From NCBI RefSeq assembly GCF_016756615.1, contig NZ_AP023262.1:4589501-4653500 (forward strand): a stretch of DNA of 64,000 nt, written 5' to 3'. The position numbers and the translations under genes were made by a program. Below the pieces are notes generated by a model that saw nothing but the letters and a program-made list of their open reading frames with translations, was not told where the DNA came from and did no database searches. Within the stretch, counting starts at the first letter, position 1, and each line of letters starts with the position of its first letter. The DNA comes from Mesorhizobium sp. L-8-3 (GTDB lineage: Bacteria; Pseudomonadota; Alphaproteobacteria; Rhizobiales; Rhizobiaceae). Shown here in pieces: positions 40,092 through 49,835 of this stretch.

Positions 40092-42743
40092 GTGACGACC
40101 AGCATCCCGAACCCGGGGGACCGTCTCGTCCCTCGCCAAGCGTTGTGGAAACGCTTCGACGAGGCCGCTGCCGGCCGCGCCGTCTTCGTCCATGCGCCTG
40201 CAGGCTATGGGAAGACGAGCCTGTGCGCACAGTGGGCGCTGCAGCGGTCGGATAGCGGGGGCCTCGTGCGCTGGATACAGCTCGAGGAGGATGACCGCGA
40301 CCTCGGCGCCTTCATCGGGAAGCTTGCGGCCGCCGCCTGTGAGGACGCCGGAGACGGGGCGGTTTCGCCGCTTGACGCCTCCTCGATCGGTGATCTCACG
40401 CGGCTCTTCGCCGAACGCGTGCGCCTGTTGCCGAGACGCACGGTTTTCTTGCTCGACGACTATCACCTCGCCGAATCGAAGGACGCCAACGACTTGCTTG
40501 GCGAATTGCTGCGTGTCGGCCCGCTGACCGGACATTGCCTGGTGGTGTCGTCGCGCATGCGACCATCGATACCGGTGGGCGACCTCTGGCTCGACGGCCA
40601 GTTGCGAAGCTTCAATGCGCGCGACCTCCTGATGTCGGAAGAAGAAATCGCCGAGCTCTTCTCCATGATCCCCCATGGCCCTCGGCCCATCGACATCGCG
40701 CAGATCTTCCGCAAGACCGAGGGCTGGGCCGTGGCCGTGAGGATGGCCGGCCGCATAGCCGAGCAGAATGCCGACGGAGCCGACCCGCTCGCCGATTTCG
40801 GCGGCAAGCAGGAAGACGTGGCGCACTATCTGGCCGAGCGGCTGACAGCGAAGCTGTCGCCGGGCGATCTCGATTTTCTCATGCGGCTCGCCCCGCTCAA
40901 CCGGTTCGATGCCGAACTCGCCGATCACCTCACCGGGACCGACGGCTTCACGACGCGTGTGACGCGCCTCGAATGCGCGGGCGTGCCATTCGTCGCCCTC
41001 GACCATGAGCGCCGCTGGTTGCGCTTCCATCCGGTATTCCAGGATTTCCTGCTGTCGCAGCCCTGCGCCGAAGGCGCGGAGCCCGGCGCGATTCTGCTCA
41101 CCGCCGCGCGCTGGTTCGAGCGCAAGGGCAATATCGAAGCGGCGGTCTCCCACGCGCTCGCGGCGGAGGCCCCGACCGTCGCGGTCGAGATGCTGGAGCG
41201 GGCAGGGGGCTGGCGGCTCGTCTATTCCGGCGCGGGCGGTATCCGTCGCGTGCTTCCCGCCGCCCTCGCGAGCCTGCCTGAGGAGGAGCATGGGGCATTC
41301 CCGCGGACGCTGCTCGGCAATGCGGTTCTGCTCGCCAAGAATGGCGACCTTGCTGCCTGCCGTCGCGCCTTCGAGAATGCCGGCAGGACGATCCCCGAAA
41401 AGGATGCCGCCCTTCAGCGCGAGTTCCGGCTGATCGGGCAACTCCTGGCGCTCTATGCCGACATCGAGGCGAGCCGGGCCGAGTTTGACCAACTCGCGGC
41501 TGACCTCGACTTGTTGGCGCGAGACAACACGCAAAGTGCACTGACGCTGAATCTCTTGTGCTTCCTCTGTCTTCAGTTCGGCGAGTTCGGACGGGCGCTG
41601 GAGCACGGCGCCTCTGCGGTCGCCGAGTTCCGCCGGGCCGGTGCCTTCTTCGGTGCGGCACATCTCCATACCCATATGGGGCAGGCGCATCTTTTCCGGA
41701 TCGAGATCGATGCGGCGCGAGCCGCCTATGCGCAAATGGCCGAGTCGGCCCGGCAACTGCTCGGGGACGGATCCGACCTCGAGGCCATGGCGCGGGTGCT
41801 CGATGCCGAGGCGCTTGTCGAGGAGGGAACGTTCGCGGAAGCGGCCGGTTCGCTGTCGGAGTTCTTGCCGCAGTTGGAGGAGGGCGACTGCTGGTTCGAT
41901 ATCCTTGCCGCCGGTTACCTTGCCCAGCTTCGCATCCATCTGCTCGGGAACCGCCTGTCCGACGCGCACCGGGCACTCGACCATGCTGCGATGGTCGCGC
42001 AGCAGCGGAATTATGGACGCCTGGCGCGGCTCGTCGAGCGCGAACGTGTCTTCCTGCTCGCCCACTCGGGCATGCCGCGCGAGGCGCGGGCTTTTGCGCG
42101 GGCACATGGGCTGGACGAAGTCTCGGCTGCCGACCGGACACGCAACGATCTCACGCGGCGGCTGCGCGGCAATGTACCGGCCATGCTCTGGGCGCGCATC
42201 CATCACGCCGAAGGCGACTACCGTGCTGCGCTTCATTATCTCGATCGACTCGCCGCAAACCAGACGGGTGCCATGCCGCCGTTGCGTCATGTCAGGCTGT
42301 CGATGCTGAGGATTCGGTTCTTGCTCGCGGTGGGCCGGGAGGGCGAAGCCGGTGCGCTGCTCGATGAGGTCTTGCTGACGCCGTTCGTGGAAAGGACGCA
42401 CACCTCCTTCGTCGAGGAGGGGGACGGCGTCGCAGCCTTCCTGGAACTACGCCGCGCAAGCCCGGCCCTGCCGCCGATCCAGCGCGAGAAGCTGGCCGCC
42501 CTGCTGGGGCCGGCTCAACGGCAAGCTGCGGCGGGGGCGCCGAGCCAGGATTTCACCGAACGCGAAGTCTCCGTGCTGAAGCTCGTCGCCACCGGCCTTT
42601 CCAACAAGGAAATCGCACGCGCACTCGCCATTTCGGACAACACGATCAAGTTCCACCTCAAGAATGTCTTCCGCAAGCTCGACCGCTCCAACCGCATCGG
42701 TGCATTGGCCGCAGCGCGGGAACTCGGCCTCATCGACGGCTGA
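40092..42743 (+). CDS. MalT-like large ATP-binding LuxR regulator (LAL), module 1
   Basis: 883 residues from a GTG at 40092. The frame is open back into the lipid kinase gene but homology begins here, and no ATG is available. N-terminal STAND ATPase with Walker A HAPAGYGKTS (34-43), Walker B-like TVFLLDDYHLAES, winged-helix and TPR-like superhelix (about 330-800). The C-terminal LuxR helix-turn-helix (TEREVSVLKLVATGLSNKEIARAL...TIKFHLKNVFRKLDR) covers about 815-880. Like MalT, it is expected to oligomerise with ATP and an inducer and activate promoters. It lies 149 bp upstream of hyuB, so it probably activates the hydantoinase/ABC operon. A repeated CTACCC motif in that gap is a candidate site. 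Confidence 0.9.
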   Translation: MTTSIPNPGDRLVPRQALWKRFDEAAAGRAVFVHAPAGYGKTSLCAQWALQRSDSGGLVRWIQLEEDDRDLGAFIGKLAAAACEDAGDGAVSPLDASSIGDLTRLFAERVRLLPRRTVFLLDDYHLAESKDANDLLGELLRVGPLTGHCLVVSSRMRPSIPVGDLWLDGQLRSFNARDLLMSEEEIAELFSMIPHGPRPIDIAQIFRKTEGWAVAVRMAGRIAEQNADGADPLADFGGKQEDVAHYLAERLTAKLSPGDLDFLMRLAPLNRFDAELADHLTGTDGFTTRVTRLECAGVPFVALDHERRWLRFHPVFQDFLLSQPCAEGAEPGAILLTAARWFERKGNIEAAVSHALAAEAPTVAVEMLERAGGWRLVYSGAGGIRRVLPAALASLPEEEHGAFPRTLLGNAVLLAKNGDLAACRRAFENAGRTIPEKDAALQREFRLIGQLLALYADIEASRAEFDQLAADLDLLARDNTQSALTLNLLCFLCLQFGEFGRALEHGASAVAEFRRAGAFFGAAHLHTHMGQAHLFRIEIDAARAAYAQMAESARQLLGDGSDLEAMARVLDAEALVEEGTFAEAAGSLSEFLPQLEEGDCWFDILAAGYLAQLRIHLLGNRLSDAHRALDHAAMVAQQRNYGRLARLVERERVFLLAHSGMPREARAFARAHGLDEVSAADRTRNDLTRRLRGNVPAMLWARIHHAEGDYRAALHYLDRLAANQTGAMPPLRHVRLSMLRIRFLLAVGREGEAGALLDEVLLTPFVERTHTSFVEEGDGVAAFLELRRASPALPPIQREKLAALLGPAQRQAAAGAPSQDFTEREVSVLKLVATGLSNKEIARALAISDNTIKFHLKNVFRKLDRSNRIGALAAARELGLIDG

Positions 42744-42778
42744 GCATCGGTCCCGTCCAGGCGTCTGCTGCCCATGGG

Positions 42779-42820
42779 CCTACCCGTCGGGGTAGGGAGC
42801 TGCCGAGCCTGTAGCTACCC
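42779..42820. promoter_or_regulatory. CTACCC/GGGTAG repeat cluster upstream of hyuB, candidate LAL activator site
   Basis: Inverted repeat CCTACCC-GTCG-GGGTAGG (42779-42796), followed 18 bp later by another CTACCC within GTAGCTACCC (42811-42820). Spaced, repeated hexamers are the usual layout of MalT-like sites. Alternatively the inverted repeat could end the regulator transcript. Confidence 0.45.
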
Positions 42821-42892
42821 TTCTGATCGGCTATCGCCTGGGCACCTGCCGTGTAGGCTGGGCGTGTGAAGGATTGAAGGGAAGGCCGCTCC

Positions 42893-44596
42893 ATGGACGC
42901 GACACGGACATCGAAACCCGCGATCGATCCGGTGACGGCGGAGATCGTGGTGGGCAAGTTGCTCGCCACCGTCGACGAGATGGGCGTGGTGATGACACGC
43001 AGCAGTATGAGCCCGATCGTCTACGAGGTTCTCGATTTTGCCTGCGGCATCTGCGCTCCGAACGGCGATCTGGTCGCCCAGTCGAACGGCATCACGCTCT
43101 TCACCGGAACCTTTGCACGGCAGGTCCGTGCCATCGCCGATCGCTTCCGGGACGACATGGAGCCGGGCGACGTCTTCGTGATCAACGATCCGTTCAGCGG
43201 CGGAACCCACCCCAACGACTTCGCCATCATCAAGCCTGTCTATTCGGGCGGCCGCATGATCGCCTGGGCGATAAACGTGGCGCATTGGCTCGACGTCGGA
43301 GGAGCCGTGCCGGGCAGCATTCCGATCAACGCCACATCGGTTTTCGAGGAGGGAATGCGCATTCCCGGCGTGCGGCTTGCCCGTCGGGATCGGCTGAACG
43401 ACGACATCGTCCGCATCATCCTGGAAAATTTACGGCTGCCCGATCTCGCGATGGGCGACCTGCGCGCCCAGGTGGCGACGGTGCGCATCGCCGAGCGCAG
43501 CCTTCAGGCAATGGCGGGCAAATATGGCGAGGACACGCTCGCCGACATCTTCGAGGAGATCATCGCTTCCAGCGAGCGCAAGAGCCGCAAGGTCATCGAG
43601 GCCCTGCCGGACGGCGAGTACGAAGCCGAGGATGTGATCGATGGCGACGGCATTTCCGACAAGCCGGTACCGATTCGGATCAAGGTGACCATCCGCGGTT
43701 CATCGGTCATCGCTGATTTCACGGGTAGCTCGCCCTCCGTAGCCGGTCCGTTCAATTGCTCGCGCGGGGCGCTGGAATCTGCGGTCAAGACCGTCTTCAA
43801 GGCACTCGTCTCGCCGCATTCGCCCTCAAACGAAGGATGGTTCCGGCCACTTGAGGTCGTCGTGCCCGATGGCACGGTGTTCAGCGCCGGCAAACCGTCG
43901 CCGACGGGGTGGTACTACGAGGGGTCGGTTCATGCTTCGGAACTCATCTGGAGGGCGCTTGCCCCGCTGAAGCCCGAGGTCTTCTCCGCCGGATCCTATA
44001 CCAGCCTGGCCGTGCTCTATCTCTCGGGCCGCACCGCGAACAACGAACTCTTTGTCCACATCGAGCCGCAGCATGGCGGCTGGGGTGCGACGCCGTCCCG
44101 CGACGGCGCGAGCGGTCTCATCTCGTTGACCGACGGTGACACATACAACCACTCGGTCGAGCTGCTCGAGGCCAGGCTGCCGCTTCTGATCACCCGCTAC
44201 GGCTTCAATACCGAGGGCGGCACCGGCGCGGGAAGGTTCCGCGGAGGCTACGGGCTTGTCAGGGAGTATCAGGTCCTGTGCGAAGAGGCGTCGATCTACT
44301 GTGGCATCAGCCGCAATGTCACGCCGCCATGGGGGGCAGACGGCGGCAGTCCGGGAAGCTGCAATGGGGTTGAGGTCGTGTCGGCCGAGAACGGCGGCGT
44401 GCTCAGGATCCATCACCACCCCGGGCTCGACATCAAGCGCGGCGACACTGTTCGGGTGATCAGCGGCGGCGGCGGAGGATGGGGCAATCCCGACGACCGC
44501 AAGACGGAATGCGTACTGGCCGACATCGCCGACGGGCTGATCAGCCAGGAGGCGGCGCGCGCCGTCTACGGCATCGAAACGGAGGCAGTTGTGTGA
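42893..44596 (+). CDS. hyuB: Hydantoinase B/oxoprolinase family subunit
   Basis: 567 residues from the ATG at 42893 (GAAGGGAAGG upstream). HyuB family: DPVTAEIVVGKLLATVDEMGVVM, SPIVYEVLDFACGI, FVINDPFSGGTHPNDFAIIKPV, the HxxDVGG-like HWLDVGGAVPGS, GGTGAGRFRGG and the C-terminal GGGGGWGNP. It acts with HyuA in ATP-dependent opening of hydantoin, N-methylhydantoin or 5-oxoproline-type rings or related amide bonds. The stop overlaps the hyuA start (TGATG), indicating coupled translation. Gene order B-A is reversed relative to many loci. Followed by a polyamine-type ABC importer that may supply the substrate. Confidence 0.93.
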   Translation: MDATRTSKPAIDPVTAEIVVGKLLATVDEMGVVMTRSSMSPIVYEVLDFACGICAPNGDLVAQSNGITLFTGTFARQVRAIADRFRDDMEPGDVFVINDPFSGGTHPNDFAIIKPVYSGGRMIAWAINVAHWLDVGGAVPGSIPINATSVFEEGMRIPGVRLARRDRLNDDIVRIILENLRLPDLAMGDLRAQVATVRIAERSLQAMAGKYGEDTLADIFEEIIASSERKSRKVIEALPDGEYEAEDVIDGDGISDKPVPIRIKVTIRGSSVIADFTGSSPSVAGPFNCSRGALESAVKTVFKALVSPHSPSNEGWFRPLEVVVPDGTVFSAGKPSPTGWYYEGSVHASELIWRALAPLKPEVFSAGSYTSLAVLYLSGRTANNELFVHIEPQHGGWGATPSRDGASGLISLTDGDTYNHSVELLEARLPLLITRYGFNTEGGTGAGRFRGGYGLVREYQVLCEEASIYCGISRNVTPPWGADGGSPGSCNGVEVVSAENGGVLRIHHHPGLDIKRGDTVRVISGGGGGWGNPDDRKTECVLADIADGLISQEAARAVYGIETEAVV

Positions 44597-46662
44597 TGGA
44601 GACCGCCACGAAGACCCGGCTCGCCACCGATGTCGGCGGGACGTTCACCGACCTTGTGGCTTATGACGAGGCCAAGGGGCGGGTGATCATAGGCAAGTCG
44701 CTGACAACGCCCGACGACCAGTCGCGCGGCGTCATCGACTGCATCCGGCAGGCAGCGAGCCGAGAAGCCCTGGAGCCTGCAGCGACAAGCTTCTTTGTCC
44801 ATGGCGGGACAACCGTCATCAACGCAATCACCGAACGCAAGGGCGTCAAGACGGCACTGCTGACGACGCGCGGCTTCCGCGATGTTCTGGAGATCGGTCG
44901 CGGCAACCGGCCGGATCTCTACAACCTCCAGGCGCGATCTCCCGAACCCTATGTGCCTCGGCGCTTCCGCTTCGAGGTGACCGAGCGGATGAACGCGGCC
45001 GGCGAGATCCTGACCGAACTGGACGAAGCGGATGTGCGCGAGGCGGCGCGGCACTGCAAGGAGGCAGGCATCAAGGCAGTCGCGGTGATGTTCCTGCACA
45101 GCTACGTCAACCCGACGCATGAGGAGCGTTGCGCCGAAATCCTCGCAGCGATGCTGCCCGAGGTGGCGATCACGCCGAGCTACAGGGTATCGCGGCAGTG
45201 GCGGGAATATGAGCGCAGCAACACGGCGGTGCTCAACGCCTATGTCGAGCCGATCATCCGGCGCTACTTCAGCGGTCTCGAACGCTCGCTGGCTGAGGAG
45301 GGTATCGTCTGCGATTATTTCGCCATGCAGTCGAACGGCGGAGTGGCGACTTTCGGCCAGGCCGCCGCGAGCCCCCTGACGCTGGTGGAGTCGGGTCCCT
45401 CCGGAGGCGTGGCCGGCGCGGTCCGCGTCGGCAGGGAACTCGGTGAGGGCGATGTGCTCTATCTCGACGTCGGCGGCACCACGGCCAAATGCTCGCTGAT
45501 CCGTGACGGCCGCCCCCAGCTCGCGCCGCAATACAATCTCGACAAGACCCGGATATGGCCCGGCTATCCGGTTCAGGTGCCCGTCGTCGACATCGTCGAG
45601 ATCGGCGCCGGCGGCGGTTCGATCGCCTGGCTGGACGAAGGCGGCCGCCTCCATGTCGGCCCCCGGAGTGCAGGCTCGGAGCCCGGACCGGCCTGCTACG
45701 GCCGAGGTGGCAGCCAGCCGACCGTGACCGACGCCAAGCTGGTGATCGGCATTCTCGATCCCGTCAATTTCGCCAACGGCCAGATGCAGCTCGACCTCGA
45801 TGCCGCGCGGGTCGCATTCGAACCGATCGCGAGCGCGCTTGGAACGAGCATCGAAGGCGCTGCCCTTGCGGTCGTACGCATCGCCGAGGCAGGCATGATC
45901 GATGCGCTGAAGCTCGTCACCGTGCAGCGTGGCCATGATCCGCGCGAGTTGTCCTTCGTGGTGAGCGGCGGGGCCGGGCCGATGTTTGCCTCAAAGCTCG
46001 GCCGAGAGCTGCACGTCCGGTCGACCGTGATCCCGGTCTTTCCCGGTATCTTCTCGGCCTGGGGCATGCTGGCCGCCTATCCGAGCGTCGACATAAGGCG
46101 CACGCATTTCGGCGAGGCGAACGACGCCGTCATGGAGACGGTGTCAGGCATATTCGATGAGCTCATCGACGAGGCGCTGCGCCATTTCGGTGTGACCGGT
46201 CGCGGGCGCCTGTCGCTGACCTGCCGGCTGGAAGCTCGTTACAAGGGGCAGGAGCATTCGGTTGCCGCCGACTTCGAGCCGGGTTGGGCGACCGGTCGTT
46301 TCCTGGAGGCTTTTCATGCCGCGCATGAGACTGCCTTTACCTTCTCGCTGCCCGGCACGCCGGTCGAGCTCACCAATGTGCATCTCCATGCCGAACTGGT
46401 CGCCAATGTCGTCGGCCTGGCGCGGCTCCCCGGAGAGGGCCGCAGCCTCGAAGGTGCCACCACGGGTGCACGCAAAGTGTTCTTCGACGAAGCCGAGGGT
46501 TGGGTCGAATGTCGGCTTGTCGATCGGGAACGGCTCCCGATCGACGTCGAAATGGCGGGCCCGCTTGTGGTCGAGGAGGCGACGACCACCACGCTCATCC
46601 TGCCCGGCCAGGTGCTGCGGATGCAGCCCGCCGGCCTGCTCGTCATCAGGGAAGCGGAATAG
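44596..46662 (+). CDS. hyuA: Hydantoinase A/oxoprolinase family subunit
   Basis: 688 residues. Actin-like ATPase fold: ATDVGGTFTDLVAYD (phosphate 1), VHGGTTVINAITERKG, LLTTRGFRDVLEIGR, AMQSNGGVATF, LVESGPSGGVAGA, LYLDVGGTTAKCSLI (phosphate 2) and VVDIVEIGAGGGSIAW. PGSAGSEPGPACYGRGG is present in the form PRSAGSEPGPACYGRGG. All parts of the ATP pocket and the metal-binding region look intact. Forms the HyuAB complex for ATP-dependent ring opening. The substrate may be a hydantoin or lactam delivered by the adjacent transporter (inference from context). The next gene starts 4 bp downstream. Confidence 0.93.
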   Translation: METATKTRLATDVGGTFTDLVAYDEAKGRVIIGKSLTTPDDQSRGVIDCIRQAASREALEPAATSFFVHGGTTVINAITERKGVKTALLTTRGFRDVLEIGRGNRPDLYNLQARSPEPYVPRRFRFEVTERMNAAGEILTELDEADVREAARHCKEAGIKAVAVMFLHSYVNPTHEERCAEILAAMLPEVAITPSYRVSRQWREYERSNTAVLNAYVEPIIRRYFSGLERSLAEEGIVCDYFAMQSNGGVATFGQAAASPLTLVESGPSGGVAGAVRVGRELGEGDVLYLDVGGTTAKCSLIRDGRPQLAPQYNLDKTRIWPGYPVQVPVVDIVEIGAGGGSIAWLDEGGRLHVGPRSAGSEPGPACYGRGGSQPTVTDAKLVIGILDPVNFANGQMQLDLDAARVAFEPIASALGTSIEGAALAVVRIAEAGMIDALKLVTVQRGHDPRELSFVVSGGAGPMFASKLGRELHVRSTVIPVFPGIFSAWGMLAAYPSVDIRRTHFGEANDAVMETVSGIFDELIDEALRHFGVTGRGRLSLTCRLEARYKGQEHSVAADFEPGWATGRFLEAFHAAHETAFTFSLPGTPVELTNVHLHAELVANVVGLARLPGEGRSLEGATTGARKVFFDEAEGWVECRLVDRERLPIDVEMAGPLVVEEATTTTLILPGQVLRMQPAGLLVIREAE

Positions 46663-46666
46663 GCCT

Positions 46667-47731
46667 GTGGCGATCGCGATCTCAATCAGGAATCTGACGC
46701 GGCGTTTCGGGGATATTGCGGCGCTGGACGATGTGTCTCTCGATATCAAGGCCGGCGAGTTCTTCACCCTGCTCGGGCCTTCCGGTTCGGGGAAGAGCAC
46801 GCTGCTGCGCATGATCTCCGGCTTCGACATGCCCGATGGCGGCAAGGTGTTGTTCGACGGCGCCGACATGACCGCGATGCCGGCGAACCGCCGCCCCTCG
46901 AAGACTGTGTTCCAGGACCTCGCACTGTTCCCGCACATGAATGTCGGACAGAATGTGGCCTACGGGTTGAAGGTCATCAAGCGCCCGCGCGATGAGATTG
47001 CCAGGCGTGTCGCCGCGGTGCTTTCGCTGGTTGGTCTCGCAGGCTTCGAGGATCGGGATGTCAACAAGCTCTCCGGTGGCCAGCGTCAGCGCGTCGCTCT
47101 CGCCCGTTCGCTGGTGATGGAGCCCGGCGTGCTGCTGCTCGATGAGCCGCTGACCGGCCTCGACGAGAATCTGCGCCGCCAGATGCGCGACGAGTTCGGC
47201 CGGCTGCACGAACGCACGGGCGCGACCTTCATCCTGGTCACTCACAATCAGGACGAGGCGCTATCGCTGTCCGACCGCATGGCGGTCATGCGCGCCGGAA
47301 AGGTCGTGCAGGTCGGGACACCCACGCAGTTCTTCGATCGCCCGGCAAACAGCTTCGTCGCGCGTTTCATGGGCATGGAATGCATGCTGCGCCCGCAGGC
47401 CGTCGAGCGGCGAGGCCCCGTGCTGAGCGCGGTGGTTGGCGGTGTGCCGGTGCCGGTCGTGGCGCAGGAGTCACCGCCGGCTGCTTCGGACGCCGTGATC
47501 GTCTTCCGCCCGGATCAGCTTACCCTCGTTCCCAAGGGCTCGGAGGCCGCTGAAACGATGCGCCTCACGGTCTCGGCGGTCCGCTATCGCGGCCTTCATC
47601 ACGACGTGCATGCCGCCTTCCCGGACGGTCAGGAGGTTACGATCGCCCATATGTCGGCGGAACTCCCGCTACCGGGCGAAGAGGTCGGGGTTCGCTTCCT
47701 GCCCGGCGCGCCGCTGCTTCTGACCGGCTGA
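46667..47731 (+). CDS. ABC transporter ATPase (PotA-like)
   Basis: 354 residues with a GTG start 4 bp after hyuA. All motifs are canonical: Walker A GPSGSGKST, Q-loop FQDLALF, signature LSGGQ, Walker B VLLLDEP, D-loop LTGLD, H-loop LVTHNQ. The C-terminal TOBE-2 domain covers about 270-350. Polyamine/opine/quaternary-amine importer type, matching the binding protein and the PotB/PotC-like permeases downstream. Operon hyuB-hyuA-ATPase-SBP-permease-permease. It energises import of the presumed HyuAB substrate. Confidence 0.92.
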   Translation: MAIAISIRNLTRRFGDIAALDDVSLDIKAGEFFTLLGPSGSGKSTLLRMISGFDMPDGGKVLFDGADMTAMPANRRPSKTVFQDLALFPHMNVGQNVAYGLKVIKRPRDEIARRVAAVLSLVGLAGFEDRDVNKLSGGQRQRVALARSLVMEPGVLLLDEPLTGLDENLRRQMRDEFGRLHERTGATFILVTHNQDEALSLSDRMAVMRAGKVVQVGTPTQFFDRPANSFVARFMGMECMLRPQAVERRGPVLSAVVGGVPVPVVAQESPPAASDAVIVFRPDQLTLVPKGSEAAETMRLTVSAVRYRGLHHDVHAAFPDGQEVTIAHMSAELPLPGEEVGVRFLPGAPLLLTG

Positions 47732-47779
47732 TCGCGCAGGACAAAAAGATAACGAGGTGGAACAGAAAGGAGAAAGACA

Positions 47780-48949
47780 ATGCATATCAGGCAGAACAGG
47801 TCATTCCTTCAATCCAATATGGAACGGCGCAGCCTGCTGAAACTGATGGGGGCCGGAGCCGCGCTTGGACTCGCCGGCACTACCGGTTTCCCGCGTCTCG
47901 CCGCAGCGGCCGATGAGGAACTTGCCTTCTGGGCGAGCGGCACGCTCGACATCGGTGAAAACTGGTCGAGGCTGGCCAGCGACACGGGGCTGAGCACCGT
48001 GTTCACGGACAATGGCAACGATCCCGGTCCGGTGGTGGCCAAGCTCGTCGCGGGCAACGGCAACGATCTCTACGACATCGGAGGCCTGCAGGGCGGAGCG
48101 GAGAAGGAACTGGCCAAGCAGGGCGCCATTGCCCCCTGGGATGTCTCCAGGATACCGAACTACGCCAAGGTATGGGACTTCGCCAAGCAGATCCCATACC
48201 TTTATCACGAGGGTAAACAGTATGGCCTGCCGTCCGTGCTGAACGCCGATTCCATGATCTATCTGCCGGACAGGGTGGGCGAGATCGACAGCTACGGCGT
48301 GATCTTCGACCCGAAGCTGAAGGGCAAGGTCGGCATGGAGGATGCCTGGATCAACTCGGCCGTCTTCACGGCGATGTATCTCAAGGAATCGGAGAATGCG
48401 CCGATCGTGGAACCGGGCAACCTGACCGAGAGCGAGCTCGGCTTGGTCATGGAGTTCCTGATCAAGCACAAGCGCGACGGCCAGTTCCGGACCTTCTGGA
48501 GCGGGTGGGAACAGGGCGTCCAGCTTGTCGCCGACGAGGAGGTCTGGGCGATGACCGGCTGGGAGCCGATCGTGAAGGCGGCGCAGGAGCGCGGCATCAA
48601 CGCCAAATATGCTGCACCCAAGGAAGGCTATGAAGGCTGGGGCAACAACACGATCCTGATGAAGGGCGCCGTGGAACGCGGGCTGGGCGACGCCGCCCAT
48701 CGTTTCGCCGACTGGCTGCTCGCCGGCTATTATGGCTGCGTGCTCGGCAATATGCGCGGCTATGTCGTGCCCACCGACAACAACGTTGCCTATGCCGAAG
48801 CCCATCCGGACGAGTTCAAGGCAGAGGAGGTGAAGGGCGTTGCCGATCACGTGAAGGCCAAGTTCTCGGGCAAGGTCTATTGGCAGAACACCCGGCCCGA
48901 CAACTTCCAGCTTTACGAGGAGTGGTGGCAGAAGCTGAGAAACGCCTGA
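47780..48949 (+). CDS. ABC transporter substrate-binding protein (spermidine/putrescine type)
   Basis: 389 residues from the ATG at 47780 (strong AAAGGAGAAAG). Twin-arginine leader ERRSLLKLMGAG at 15-26, with probable cleavage after AAA near residue 43. PotD-like body: LAFWASGTLDIGEN, NDPGPVVAKLVAGNGNDLYDIGG, YGLPSVLNADSMIYLPD, FDPKLKGKVGMEDAW and the C-terminal YVVPTDNNVAYAEAHPDEF. Ligands of this class are polyamines or other small cationic or amide compounds. With HyuAB upstream a hydantoin- or lactam-like ligand is an alternative. Confidence 0.92.
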   Translation: MHIRQNRSFLQSNMERRSLLKLMGAGAALGLAGTTGFPRLAAAADEELAFWASGTLDIGENWSRLASDTGLSTVFTDNGNDPGPVVAKLVAGNGNDLYDIGGLQGGAEKELAKQGAIAPWDVSRIPNYAKVWDFAKQIPYLYHEGKQYGLPSVLNADSMIYLPDRVGEIDSYGVIFDPKLKGKVGMEDAWINSAVFTAMYLKESENAPIVEPGNLTESELGLVMEFLIKHKRDGQFRTFWSGWEQGVQLVADEEVWAMTGWEPIVKAAQERGINAKYAAPKEGYEGWGNNTILMKGAVERGLGDAAHRFADWLLAGYYGCVLGNMRGYVVPTDNNVAYAEAHPDEFKAEEVKGVADHVKAKFSGKVYWQNTRPDNFQLYEEWWQKLRNA

Positions 48950-48963
48950 GCGGGGAGGCGGTC

Positions 48964-49835
48964 GTGACGACGAGCCCGAAGCTGATCTCGCGGGCGACGC
49001 TGCTGGCGCTGCCGGCGGTCGTGGCGATCGCCGGCCTTTGCCTGGTCCCGCTGGGCCTGGTCATCCTGTGGAGCTTCTGGAGTTGGGATCCCCAGACCTA
49101 CTGGATGACACCAGACTTCTCGCTCGCCGCCTACGGGCAGATCCTCGACGCCGGCCGCTGGACAGTGCTTGTCGGCAGCACGATCAAGGCGGCGCTCGCC
49201 GCCTTGATCTGTTTGCTGATCGGCTATCCGGCCGCCTACTACATCCATTTCTGTGCGCGCCCGCGCGCGGCAATGGTGCTGATGGCGCTGTTCACCATCC
49301 CCTTCTTCACCTCCTATCTGATCCGCTCTCGTGGCGCCTGGTGCTCGGACGTCGCGGCCCCATCAACGAGTTTCTGATGGCGAGCGGTTTGATCGGCCAG
49401 CCGCTGGATTGGCTGCTGTTCTCGAATTTCGCCGTGATGGTTGGGCTCGTCGCTTCCTATCTGCCCTTCGTGATCTTCCCGCTGCTCCTGTCGATGCGCA
49501 AGGTGGAGCCGTCGCTGCTGCAGGCCAGCATGGATCTCGGTGCGGGCTTCGGTCACACGCTGCGGCACGTTCTGCTGCCGCTGACCAAGGCAGGCTCCTT
49601 CGCCGGTTTCCTGTTCGTCTTCGTGATGGCGCTGGGTTCCTCGACCGAGGTCCAGATGCTCGGCGGGGCCGCCGCCTCGATGATATCGATCATGATCAAC
49701 GATGTGATGCGCGTGGTGAATTTCCCGCTGGCCTTCGCCATATCGAGCGTCGTTCTCGTCTTCCTGGGGGCGGTGCTCTATCTCGGCAACCGCTTTCTGG
49801 GCTTTTCCCGGCTGTTCGAGGACTTCTCATGGTGA
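48964..49835 (+). pseudogene. ABC transporter permease (PotB-like), frameshifted
   Basis: A GTG at 48964 after GGGGAGGCG begins a normal PotB-like permease (TM1 LLALPAVVAIAGLCLVPLGL) that reads through to SYLIR at 49321-49326, then runs into an unrelated tail and stops at 49376-49378. The rest of the protein continues in another frame from LSWRLVLGRRGPINEFL at about 49328 to 49835, including the EAA loop LLQASMDLGAGFGHTLRHVLLPL. Joining the two needs one added base (loss of 1, or 4, nt near CGCTCTC). Both halves are well conserved, so this is a recent mutation or a sequencing error. If real, the importer lacks one of two permeases. Confidence 0.82.

Noticed and set aside
39270-42743. Single 1157-residue reading frame spanning the lipid kinase and LAL regulator
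   Set aside because: The first 274 codons are an off-frame shadow of the lipid kinase (Arg/Gly-rich, no homology); the LAL homology begins at the GTG at 40092.
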